Below, piece by piece: positions 55,762 to 62,345 of a DNA stretch of 62,345 bases. The translations under genes and the position numbers were made by a program. Origin of the DNA: a virus; the IMG/VR virus record IMGVR_UViG_3300042509_002518, positions 1 through 62,345 of that record; one strand, given 5' to 3'. The notes beneath the pieces were generated by a model that was not told where the DNA came from, ran no database searches, and worked only from the letters and a program-made list of their open reading frames with translations. Positions within the stretch are counted from its first letter, which is position 1. Every line of letters begins with the position of its first letter.

Positions 55762-56678
55762 GCCGGCTCATCCTTCATGCCGGCGGCCACAAGACCGGCA
55801 CCACCACCCTCCAGGCCACCCTGCTCCACAACCGCGCCCTGCTCGAGCAGCACGGCATCAGCCTGGCCGCTGGCTTCCATCCGATCGAGGGGCATCACCA
55901 CAGCCTGGTGGCCCTGCTGGAGCGGGGGCAGCACGATCAGTTCCTCGCGGCGATCAACACCGGTCATCCCACGGTGATCGTGTCCAGCGAGGTGCTCTAC
56001 CGCCTGCTGGCCCATCGCCACCCCGCCCTGGAGGCCCTGCCCTCCCTGATCCGCAGCGCCTTTGATCAGGTGACCACCGTGCTGATGATGCGCCGGCAGG
56101 ACCACCTGAAGGAATCGCTCTACGCCGAGGTGGTGATGCGCTGGTTCACCGGCGACATCCGCGAAGAGAACCACTACCTCTACGACTACCGGCATGCGGT
56201 GGGCCGGCTGGTGGAGCTGTTCGGCGCCGAGGCCTTCCGCCTTGGCGTCTACCGCGACGACATCGCCTACTGGGATGCGGTGGCGGAGTTCATGCAGCTG
56301 GCGGACCTGGGCCCGGTGGCGCCGCTGCTCACCCAGATCCCGCGGCAACGGGTGAGTGCCGACCGGCGGGTGCTGCAGGTGCTGGGCCATCTGGAGGGGC
56401 CGGACCGTGGCCTGCGCGCAGACGTGTGCCGCCTGCTGCAGGACTCCGGCGCCGTGCAGCCCGATCCGGTGAAGCACCTGCTGTCACCCGCGGAACGGCG
56501 CCAGCACCTGGAGCGCTACAGCAGCAGCAACCGCGAACTGGCCCGGGCGTACCGGCCTGATGCCGAGGCCTACCTCACCGGCGAGCTCGAGCAGCCCCCG
56601 GAGCACTGGGAGCCACCGGCGCCGTTCTCACCAGGGGAGATCGCCCAGCTGCTGGCTGCTGCTCTGGGGAGGCGGTAG
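55758..56678 (+). CDS. Sulfotransferase-like protein
   Basis: This 306-aa protein (GTG start) opens with LILHAGGHKTGTTTLQATLL, the P-loop-like 5'-phosphosulfate-binding motif of PAPS-dependent sulfotransferases; TVIVSSEVLYRLL and VLMMRRQDHLKESLYAEVVM follow where the 3'-phosphate-binding strand and helix lie. It would sulfate a carbohydrate or lipid. In a phage this may alter the host surface or fibre glycans. It has motif A through the small gene before it, unlike typical lysogenic morons. Confidence 0.75.
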   Translation: MSRLILHAGGHKTGTTTLQATLLHNRALLEQHGISLAAGFHPIEGHHHSLVALLERGQHDQFLAAINTGHPTVIVSSEVLYRLLAHRHPALEALPSLIRSAFDQVTTVLMMRRQDHLKESLYAEVVMRWFTGDIREENHYLYDYRHAVGRLVELFGAEAFRLGVYRDDIAYWDAVAEFMQLADLGPVAPLLTQIPRQRVSADRRVLQVLGHLEGPDRGLRADVCRLLQDSGAVQPDPVKHLLSPAERRQHLERYSSSNRELARAYRPDAEAYLTGELEQPPEHWEPPAPFSPGEIAQLLAAALGRR

Positions 56679-56876
56679 CTCATCATCCGGCGGGCAGACA
56701 TCAAGGTCCGGGTCGGTATCGGCCGCCTGCTCCAGTTCCTCCGCAGCGCGCACCAGGGGCAGCAACCTGAGGAACTCATCCTCAAGATCAAGGCTGAACT
56801 CAACCATGGCGCGAATGCAGTTCAACCATTGAAGGTAGTCGCGCCACATCACTGTTGCCTGAGCAATGCAGCGCAT
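56628..56876 (-). CDS. Small acidic protein, unknown function
   Basis: This 82-aa frame (MRCIAQATVMWRDYLQWLNC from ATG 56876) is helical at first and ends with a very acidic tail (DTDPDLDVCPPDDELPPPQ). It overlaps the opposing sulfotransferase end by 51 nt. Coding evidence is moderate. Confidence 0.4.
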   Translation of the reverse strand: MRCIAQATVMWRDYLQWLNCIRAMVEFSLDLEDEFLRLLPLVRAAEELEQAADTDPDLDVCPPDDELPPPQSSSQQLGDLPW

Positions 56877-56948
56877 CAGCAGCACTGTGGCGCCATCACC
56901 GCCAGCCTGAAGGGACACCAGCTGGCAGTGATGGCGGGCGCCTGGAGC

Positions 56949-57464
56949 TCAGGCCGCCACGGCGGTGGCCCGACGGCGCCGGCGGGTGCCGGCCGTGCTG
57001 CGGCGCTTGCTGGTGGCCACCACCTCACGGGCCGGCGGCAGCAGCCCGGCCACTGGGGCGCAGGGCAGCAGCAGCGGCACCGCGATCACCACCGCTTCAG
57101 CCGCGGCGGCAGGGGCAGGGCCGACCAGCACCGCCACCCACAGGGCAGCCAGCTGATCAGCGCGGGCATCGATCGCCTGGCGCAGCAGGCCGCCGAGCTC
57201 GTAGCTCGCCGCAGCCACTGCTGCACCGCAACGCCAGAGCCACCGCCCGCTGGCGGCAGCCACCTGGCCGGCGACGATCAGCACCGCCAGCACCGCCGCC
57301 GCCCGCCGTGCGGCACCCTCCAGGGCCTCGCCCCAGGTGACTGCATCAGCTGCCGCAGCAGCCTGCAGCGCGCGCCAGCAGCGGCCCGGGGCCCGCTCAA
57401 CTGCAGCGGTGATGCCATCGATCGCGTTCACGGCCGCGATCACGCCATTGTTCATGGTGTCCAT
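56949..57464 (-). CDS. Ala-rich membrane protein
   Basis: This 171-aa protein has hydrophobic stretches at about 57-70 (AAVLAVLIVAGQVAAA), 104-135 (ALWVAVLVGPAPAAAAEAVV) and a basic C-terminus (TSKRRSTAGTRRRRRATAVA). It probably spans the membrane. It is divergent from the integrase gene across the inverted repeat. An immunity or exclusion role is possible for a lysogenic-side membrane protein, as inference. Confidence 0.45.
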   Translation of the reverse strand: MDTMNNGVIAAVNAIDGITAAVERAPGRCWRALQAAAAADAVTWGEALEGAARRAAAVLAVLIVAGQVAAASGRWLWRCGAAVAAASYELGGLLRQAIDARADQLAALWVAVLVGPAPAAAAEAVVIAVPLLLPCAPVAGLLPPAREVVATSKRRSTAGTRRRRRATAVAA

Positions 57465-57586
57465 GGGGAAGCCTCCTTCCGGTGTGGTGGATGTGCCTGA
57501 TGGGCCCGGAGCGCAACTCAGGCGCTCAACGGCAGGCGTGAAAAGGGTTGCGAGAACAGGCGTGGCCCGCCCTCACTTCGTCACTA

Positions 57587-57630
57587 TAACCCCTATGGAA
57601 CTAAAGCGAGCATCAGCTCCATAGGGGTTA
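57587..57630. repeat. Inverted repeat at the integrase gene, attP/operator candidate
   Basis: TAACCCCTATGGAACT (57587-57602) and AGCTCCATAGGGGTTA (57615-57630) are inverted copies with one mismatch and a 12-bp spacer. The site ends 11 bp before the integrase start. Serine integrase attP sites are about 50-bp imperfect palindromes beside the gene; an operator for the divergent promoter pair would look the same. Confidence 0.6.
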
Positions 57631-57641
57631 CATTCCCTCAC

Positions 57642-58925
57642 ATGGAACGGCTCCGCCTGGGTTACTGCCGCGTCTCGACCGCCAGCGACGAGCAGCAGCA
57701 GGCCCTCCCCTACCAGCAGTCCAGGGTCGAACGCGAGGGGTGCGACCTCATCCTCTCCGATGTCGAGTCCGGCCTCAACCCACTGCGGCCCGGATACCTC
57801 GAGCTGCGGCGCCTGGTCGAGGCAGGCCGTGTCGCGGAGGTGATCGCCACCGAGTTCTCGCGCCTTGGCCGCGATGCAATGGAGGCCGACGCCCTGGTGC
57901 GGCTCTGCGACCAGCACGCCACCATCTGCCGCACCCTCGCCGAGGGCCCGCAGACCATGGCGACACCAGAAGGTCTGCTGCTCACCCGCCTTCGCTCGTC
58001 CCTCAGCCAGGGTGAATCCATGCGACTCTCTGCCCGGGTCAGGCGTGGCATCGATGAAGGCCGGCGCCACGGGCGGCCGATGCGGAAACCCTGCTGGGGG
58101 TACCGGCTCACGGCAGACCGCCAGGCCCTCGAGCCCGATCCCGACGCTTGGCCCGTGGCCACACGGTTCATCGATGCGCTGCGCCGCAACGGCTGGCGGC
58201 TGCAGCCGACCCTGCAGGCATTCCCGGAACCGGTGCCGCTGCGCCACTGCCGATCGGTGCGCGCCTGGCTGCTCAACCCCACCCTTCGCGGCGGCATCGG
58301 CTACCAGCAGGGCGCCAACCACACCTACACCACGGTGCTGTGGGGCCTCCACCCGGCCCTGCTGAGCGATGCAGACTTCCAGGCCTATGAGGCAGCCGCC
58401 CACGGCAACCGCCGGCGCTGGGGGGCGAATGCCAGTCGGCGGCCCCGGGCCCTCACCGGCCTCTGCCGCTGCGAGGAATGCGGCTGGCGGCTGAAGTACA
58501 TCTCAGGCCGCACCATCCCCTCCCTGCGCTGCAGTGGGCTCGACTGCAGCCAGCACTACCGCGGCGTGCGGGAGACCCTGGTGATCGGCTGGGCGCTGGA
58601 GCAGATCACCGCAGAAGCCGGCGTTGCACTTGCCCGGCTGGCCACCACCACCGAACCGCCGGAGGTGATCAGCCTGCGGCAGCAAATCGCATCGCTGGAG
58701 CGGCTTGCAGATCCAGACCTGGAGCCGGCCCTGGCCGCCAAGCGCCAGCGGCTCGACATGCTCACTCGGCTGCCTGGGTTGAACCCTGATCTGCTGCGGA
58801 ACATCCAGGATCCCCGCTGGGCTGCTGCCGCGTCCTACGGCGAGGTGCAGGCCCTGCTGCAGCAGACCGTGATCGAGATTCTGATTGCCAGACAGGCTCC
58901 GACGGCCATTCGCCTGAAGCTCTAA
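57642..58925 (+). CDS. int: Large serine recombinase (integrase)
   Basis: This 427-aa protein has the resolvase catalytic domain (LGYCRVSTASDEQQ with nucleophile Ser12; EFSRLGRD at 71-78), a Recombinase domain (about 150-260; YRLTADRQALEPD then VRAWLLNPTLRGGIGYQQG), a zinc ribbon (CRCEECGWRLKY then CSGLDC) and a C-terminal coiled coil (ISLRQQIASLERLADPD). It would integrate the phage by attP x attB exchange. Complete catalytic residues suggest activity. Excision would need a directionality factor, not identified. Confidence 0.9.
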   Translation: MERLRLGYCRVSTASDEQQQALPYQQSRVEREGCDLILSDVESGLNPLRPGYLELRRLVEAGRVAEVIATEFSRLGRDAMEADALVRLCDQHATICRTLAEGPQTMATPEGLLLTRLRSSLSQGESMRLSARVRRGIDEGRRHGRPMRKPCWGYRLTADRQALEPDPDAWPVATRFIDALRRNGWRLQPTLQAFPEPVPLRHCRSVRAWLLNPTLRGGIGYQQGANHTYTTVLWGLHPALLSDADFQAYEAAAHGNRRRWGANASRRPRALTGLCRCEECGWRLKYISGRTIPSLRCSGLDCSQHYRGVRETLVIGWALEQITAEAGVALARLATTTEPPEVISLRQQIASLERLADPDLEPALAAKRQRLDMLTRLPGLNPDLLRNIQDPRWAAAASYGEVQALLQQTVIEILIARQAPTAIRLKL

Positions 58926-59108
58926 AGGCCTCATACCGCTTGCTGATGGCGCGAACCACGCTGCCGAGATCCTGCACGTCGCGCCTCCTGTCATTGCACG
59001 CCTGGATGGCGTAGCTGCTCCGTCCATGTTTGCACGCCCTGGGCCCACTGTTGCGGTTGCAGATGTGGATGCGACAATGGCAGCTGTCCTGCTGCGAAAT
59101 GCTCACCC

Positions 59109-59465
59109 ATGAACGACGTGCCTTTTGACGCTGAACACCTCGACACCGCTGAGCTCGAAGACGCTCAGCTGCCGGAGCACCTGGTGCCGGTGCTCGATGC
59201 GATCGAGAACGCCGAGCTGTCGATGGAGGATCAGCTCACCCTTGCCCGCGTGCTCCTGGGCAACCTGAAGCTCGAGCACGAAGAAGCGCTGGCCCTGCTG
59301 GAAGAGGGCGCCACCGACGGCGAGGCCTGCATCAACCCCAGTGAGGTGATCGCCTGGGCGGTGGATTCCACGATCCTCTCCAACGCCCTGGACATCCTGG
59401 CGGCGCTGAATCTGGAAGAGCCGGCTGGTGATGACGAGCCGGCCCCTGCAGAGCGCTACGACTGA
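59109..59465 (+). CDS. Acidic small protein, recombination directionality candidate
   Basis: This 118-aa very acidic helical protein (HLDTAELEDAQLPEHLVPVL then SMEDQLTLARVLLGNLKLEH) follows the integrase after 183 bp on the same strand. No family recognised. Acidic DNA-mimic proteins are a possible comparison. Its place next to int is the only reason to consider it in excision control. Confidence 0.45.
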   Translation: MNDVPFDAEHLDTAELEDAQLPEHLVPVLDAIENAELSMEDQLTLARVLLGNLKLEHEEALALLEEGATDGEACINPSEVIAWAVDSTILSNALDILAALNLEEPAGDDEPAPAERYD

Positions 59466-59474
59466 TCACGCTGC

Positions 59475-59717
59475 TCAGCGTTGCAAACCCTCTGCCCGCC
59501 GTGTCGGCCTGAAGGTCGCCACCGCGGGCTTTTCTGTGCCCGTGGGTTCCACCATCCGCTCGAGCAGGTAGGCGCAGAGATTGGAAGTGCTGCGGCCCTG
59601 CTGATCGGCCATCTCCTGCAGGCGGCGGAACAGGTCGTGGCTCACGTTGATGCTGATCCGCCGCGGGGCGCGCTGCAGGATGGTGATGCGGTTCTGGGCC
59701 GGTGTGGGTGCAGACAT
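59475..59717 (-). CDS. Ribbon-helix-helix protein
   Basis: This 80-aa protein from ATG 59717 carries RRISINVSHDLFRRLQEMAD then QQGRSTSNLCAYLLERMV, a clear RHH (Arc/MetJ-type) fold: strand, helix, turn, helix. It ends the long leftward operon. It is a probable transcription repressor that binds as a dimer of dimers, perhaps to one of the repeat elements here. Confidence 0.65.
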   Translation of the reverse strand: MSAPTPAQNRITILQRAPRRISINVSHDLFRRLQEMADQQGRSTSNLCAYLLERMVEPTGTEKPAVATFRPTRRAEGLQR

Positions 59718-59801
59718 GGAAGGGTCGCTGGTTGCCCTTTCGTTCTGGCCCACCCCGGCCGCGCACTTCAACCGGTCATCACCACCACTGCAGGGCGGGA
59801 T

Positions 59802-60020
59802 TCACTCTGTGGCGCCCTGCACCAGGGTCCAGCCACGGGTGAGGGTGGCCTTGCAGCGATGCCACCGGCCACGGCCCTGCTCGATCGGGCCCAGGTCCAC
59901 CACATCATCGAGTGCATCAAGCACGCGGTAGAAGTTGCCCATGGGCGACCGCCAGACCTCCCCGGCGCAGAAGCGCAGGCGTGCAGTGCGGATGGTGGCC
60001 TTCAGGTCGTCAGCGTGCAT
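59802..60020 (-). CDS. Small early protein, unknown function
   Basis: This 72-aa protein contains ATIRTARLRFCAGEVWRSPM then NFYRVLDALDDVVDLGPIEQ. It overlaps the upstream gene's end by 11 nt. No family recognised. Confidence 0.45.
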   Translation of the reverse strand: MHADDLKATIRTARLRFCAGEVWRSPMGNFYRVLDALDDVVDLGPIEQGRGRWHRCKATLTRGWTLVQGATE

Positions 60021-60252
60021 TGCGGAGCTCCTTGGCGATGGCGGGCAGCTGGGCTTCTTGCTGGGCCTGCAGCTGGGGAAACTTCAGGCCCGGGCGGCCG
60101 AGGGTGTGGGCGTGCTCTATGCGCAGGAAGTGCCGGCAGGCTGGGCGTTTGGGCAAGGTGTCATGCGCCACAGGCTCGACAAAGCACTGGTAGCCCAGGT
60201 TGGTTTCCCTGAAAAACGTGCAGCCGCTGCACGTTGGACTGTTCGTAGTCAT
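60010..60252 (-). CDS. Four-cysteine cluster protein
   Basis: This 80-aa protein from ATG 60252 reads CSGCTFFRETNLGYQCFVEP and then ACRHF, the same C-x2-C, C, C layout as the clusters at 4291-4773 and 8583-9089. It is probably a zinc-binding single-domain relative lacking the HTH. A motif B palindrome is 30 nt upstream. Confidence 0.55.
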   Translation of the reverse strand: MTTNSPTCSGCTFFRETNLGYQCFVEPVAHDTLPKRPACRHFLRIEHAHTLGRPGLKFPQLQAQQEAQLPAIAKELRNAR

Positions 60253-60281
60253 CGCTGGTTGTTGGGTGAATGCCTGTCGCC

Positions 60282-60295
60282 GTCTGGATGTGGAT
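60282..60295. promoter_or_regulatory. Motif B palindrome
   Basis: GTCTGGATGTGGAT departs from the consensus at two positions. It lies 30 nt before ATG 60252, in the gap after the SSB gene. Confidence 0.4.
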
Positions 60296-60325
60296 GACGA
60301 CAGGCGGAACTGTAGTGGTAACCGC

Positions 60326-60766
60326 TCAAAACGGCACATCAGCCGGCCTGGTCATCGGGGCTGCAGGTGCTGCCACCGGTGCGCTGCGCTCGATCCGTTG
60401 CGGCAGCTGCCGCCGCACCGGTGCTTCCACGCCACTGCCGCCCGCTTCGCCGGCATCCTCCCGCCGGCCCTGCAGCACCTCGAAGAAGCTGCTGCGGATC
60501 AGCGGCCGTGACCGCTTCTCACCACTGTCCTTCTCGGTCCACTTCATCAGCCGCAGCGTGCCGATGACCCCGACCAGCGCACCTCTGCCGAACAGCCGCT
60601 GCGCCAGGTCGCTCTGCTTTCCCCACACCTCAATCGTGAACCAGTCCGGCTCTTCCTCTTTGCTGTTGCGGTTCACCGCCAGGCGAAACGTTGTGACGGC
60701 CGTGCCGTTCACATCGCGGGTTTCAAGTTCGGAGGCCACACGGCCTACCAGGGTGATGCTGTTCAT
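60326..60766 (-). CDS. ssb: Single-stranded DNA-binding protein
   Basis: This 146-aa protein from ATG 60766 has an OB-fold with NSITLVGRVASELETRDVNG, TTFRLAVNRNSK, DWFTIEVWGKQSDLAQRLF and GTLRLMKWTEKDSG, and ends PADVPF, like the acidic tip by which SSBs recruit partner proteins. It coats single strands at replication forks and in recombination. It is part of the leftward replication operon. Confidence 0.9.
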   Translation of the reverse strand: MNSITLVGRVASELETRDVNGTAVTTFRLAVNRNSKEEEPDWFTIEVWGKQSDLAQRLFGRGALVGVIGTLRLMKWTEKDSGEKRSRPLIRSSFFEVLQGRREDAGEAGGSGVEAPVRRQLPQRIERSAPVAAPAAPMTRPADVPF

Positions 60767-60839
60767 GGGGCAAGGTGCAACGTGGTTATCAATCAACGGG
60801 GCATGAGGCTGCATGGTGGTCGCTTTCCCGGCCCCCTGC

Positions 60840-61532
60840 TCATGGCCCGCGGCTGCTGCGATGGATCGGCGGCAGCCCAGGGCCCGCCAGCTGCGGGTGC
60901 CGTTCCGCCCAGCGGCTCAACCCGATCGCTTCCACCCAGGCGATGCTGGCCTGGTCCGGGTCGATCATCTCCAGTTCCACCCGGCCATCACCGAGCCAGA
61001 TCACGAAGCTGCGGCTGATGAGGCATCGCTCGCGATCGCCGATCATCACCAGCGCGGCACCGAGCTCCGCCAGCACCGCCTCCGGCCGCACCAGCTGACG
61101 CGGTGCCGTCTGGACTGATGCCACGCCGGTGTCGCCGCCATCGGTGAAGCGCACCACCAGGTCGATCGTGGTCGCCAGCGGCAGCATCAGGTCTGCCGCA
61201 TGGGCCGGTGCCGCCAGCACCTGCAGCCGGCTCCAGAAGGCATGACCGATCAACCGCTCGATCACCGCACGCTCCGGCGCCCACCGCTCTGCAGCCAACT
61301 CCAGCGCCGGGCCGTGGCCCGCCAGGTGGCGGCCATGGACGGAGCAGGCGGCACGGATCAGGTTGTTGCGCGCCGGCCGTGATGGCACCGGGGGATAGGC
61401 CCAGTCAATCAGCCGATGCGCCGGGAAGCACTCGCCACCATCGGGCCGCACATAGCAACCGGCCTGCGGGTTGGGCTTCACCGGGAACTCGCTGATCCAG
61501 CCCTCGAGGCTGTTGAGGCTCAGGCTGCCCAT
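60840..61532 (-). CDS. Nuclease-like protein, possibly inactive PD-(D/E)XK
   Basis: This 230-aa protein resembles a Cas4/RecB-type nuclease layout: a helical HAFWSRLQVLAAPAHAADLM, then TTIDLVVRFTDGGDTGVASVQT where an active enzyme would show D...ExK, a helix EAVLAELGAALVMIGDRERC, and DGRVELEMIDPDQASIAWVE. The E-x-K is replaced by S-V-Q, so catalysis may be lost. It sits between the 61520 gene and SSB, where a DNA-binding role would suit. The fold call is tentative. Confidence 0.4.
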   Translation of the reverse strand: MGSLSLNSLEGWISEFPVKPNPQAGCYVRPDGGECFPAHRLIDWAYPPVPSRPARNNLIRAACSVHGRHLAGHGPALELAAERWAPERAVIERLIGHAFWSRLQVLAAPAHAADLMLPLATTIDLVVRFTDGGDTGVASVQTAPRQLVRPEAVLAELGAALVMIGDRERCLISRSFVIWLGDGRVELEMIDPDQASIAWVEAIGLSRWAERHPQLAGPGLPPIHRSSRGP

Positions 61533-61933
61533 TCCGCCTCCGGCTCCAGGAAGCTGACCAGCTCGGCATCATCCGCCGCGAAGCCCGCAGCAGCTGGGGC
61601 AGGGTCTGCCGCTGGCTCTGGGGCCCCACGGCGCACCACCGGATACCGCGGCGCCGGCCGTGAGGTGGCCCCCTGCAGCCATGCGTCGCGCTGTTCGGCG
61701 TGGAGCGCCTGCAGCGCCTTCCAGTCGCCAGGGTGCTGTTCGATCCACCGCCGGCACTCGTTCACGTACTCCGGCGGCTGCTCCGATCGCGCCAGCACAT
61801 TGGCCTGCATCACCGGCCAGGTCAGTGGTGGGGTGTCGAACTGCTCGATCGTGCAGTAGCCCTTGGCCACCATGCCGGCCAGCAGCAGGCCGACGTTCTG
61901 GAACAGATGGGTGTTCATCGCCATGGTCACCAC
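61520..61933 (-). CDS. Replication-operon protein, unknown function
   Basis: This 137-aa protein (ATG 61933; 61924 or 61918 also possible) overlaps the P-like gene by 7 nt and the next gene by 13 nt. It contains NVGLLLAGMVAKGYCTIEQF, then VNECRRWIEQHPGDWKALQA, then a Pro/Ala linker. No family recognised. Confidence 0.5.
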   Translation of the reverse strand: MVTMAMNTHLFQNVGLLLAGMVAKGYCTIEQFDTPPLTWPVMQANVLARSEQPPEYVNECRRWIEQHPGDWKALQALHAEQRDAWLQGATSRPAPRYPVVRRGAPEPAADPAPAAAGFAADDAELVSFLEPEAEWAA

Positions 61934-62345
61934 CCCGTGAGCTGGGCGCAGCCCTCCAGCTGCGGCACCTGGTGCTGCTGGTCGCCAGCACGGAACACCC
62001 GGGCTTCCGGCCGGCTGCTTTCGCGTTGCCCCGGTGATGGTTCCAGCAGCCGCTGCTTGCCATCCACCGCAGCAACACCAGGCGGCAACGCATGGCCACG
62101 GCCCTGCAGTTCTGCTGCAACATCCGTGCGCACCGCAGTGGGATCCACAGGTGCAGATTCCAGCAGCTTCTGCCGTGTCGCCACGGCCCGCCAGTAGAGG
62201 CCCTGCTGGTAGGCATCCGCGTGGCGCGGGTCGATGTCCGGCAACGGCGGCAGCTGATCAGTCTTCCGCTCGTAGATCGTCGCCAGCACATCAGACAGGC
62301 TCGGCTTCCACTTGCTGTTCGCCAGCGCTTTCGATACCCCCAGAT
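61927..62345 (-). CDS. P-like helicase-loader candidate, C-terminal part (begins at 272)
   Basis: This is the continuation across the circular junction of the gene starting at 272; bases 62219-62345 repeat 1-127. The visible part contains SDVLATIYERKTDQLPPLPD then AYQQGLYWRAVATRQKLLES and a polar C-terminus without known motif. A start at 62289 inside it is an artefact of linearisation. Confidence 0.6.
   Translation of the reverse strand, partial: LGVSKALANSKWKPSLSDVLATIYERKTDQLPPLPDIDPRHADAYQQGLYWRAVATRQKLLESAPVDPTAVRTDVAAELQGRGHALPPGVAAVDGKQRLLEPSPGQRESSRPEARVFRAGDQQHQVPQLEGCAQLTGW
62219..62345. repeat. Terminal direct repeat, right copy
   Basis: These bases are identical to 1-127. The non-redundant circle is therefore 62,218 bp. 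Confidence 0.95.

Noticed and set aside
1-62345. Overabundance of the cyanobacterial HIP1 octamer GCGATCGC
   Set aside because: I found only a few copies (4372, 8220, 25432, 30515), about what GC content predicts, so this is not used as host evidence.

Overview
The window looks like one complete temperate tailed-phage genome, most probably of a phycobilisome-bearing picocyanobacterium (Synechococcus/Cyanobium type). The first and last 127 bases are identical, so the molecule closes into a circle of 62,218 bp and one gene is cut by the window edges. Base composition is GC-rich throughout. The cyanobacterial link rests on a cyAbrB-type regulator (55106-55450) and an NblA-like small protein (22398-22658). 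A large serine integrase (57642-58925) marks a temperate life style, and terminase, portal, capsid, a long tape measure and tail genes mark a siphovirus-like virion.

Layout. A leftward replication/early operon runs from 2297 through the window edge to 59475: three winged-helix paralogues, an O-like initiator with a candidate origin inside it, a P-like gene across the junction, SSB and small Cys-rich and RHH proteins. The rightward half (2750-44166) begins with a terminase small subunit, then dCTP deaminase, a DNA methyltransferase, two duplicated small-regulator types, terminase large subunit, a sigma-70-like factor, portal, MuF, a family of basic proteins, head-tail and tail genes, the tape measure, fibres, and only then scaffold and capsid, followed by collagen-like and lectin fibres and the lysis cassette. 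A second leftward operon (52762-44170) carries recombination genes (RecT-position protein, RusA, RecE-like nuclease) and many small genes. Between 52.9 and 59.5 kb lies a control/lysogeny segment with divergent genes, an HTH candidate regulator, cyAbrB, a sulfotransferase and the integrase with an adjacent inverted repeat.

Two cis-acting codes stand out. Motif A, about GGGAAAACTGAGG, occurs some 23 times, nearly always 14-52 nt before a start codon and on the gene's own strand, even for isolated reverse-strand genes inside the structural module. Motif B, the degenerate palindrome GTCYRCATGYRGAC, occurs about ten times, mostly just upstream of leftward early genes. With a phage-encoded sigma-like factor and a cyAbrB homologue this suggests a two-tier regulatory system that I do not recognise from described cyanophages. 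Other notable signals are a lambda-identical GGGAAAG frameshift site, iterons inside the initiator gene, and a four-member family of basic proteins sharing an N-terminal tag. All family assignments come from reading motifs; no database search was run.
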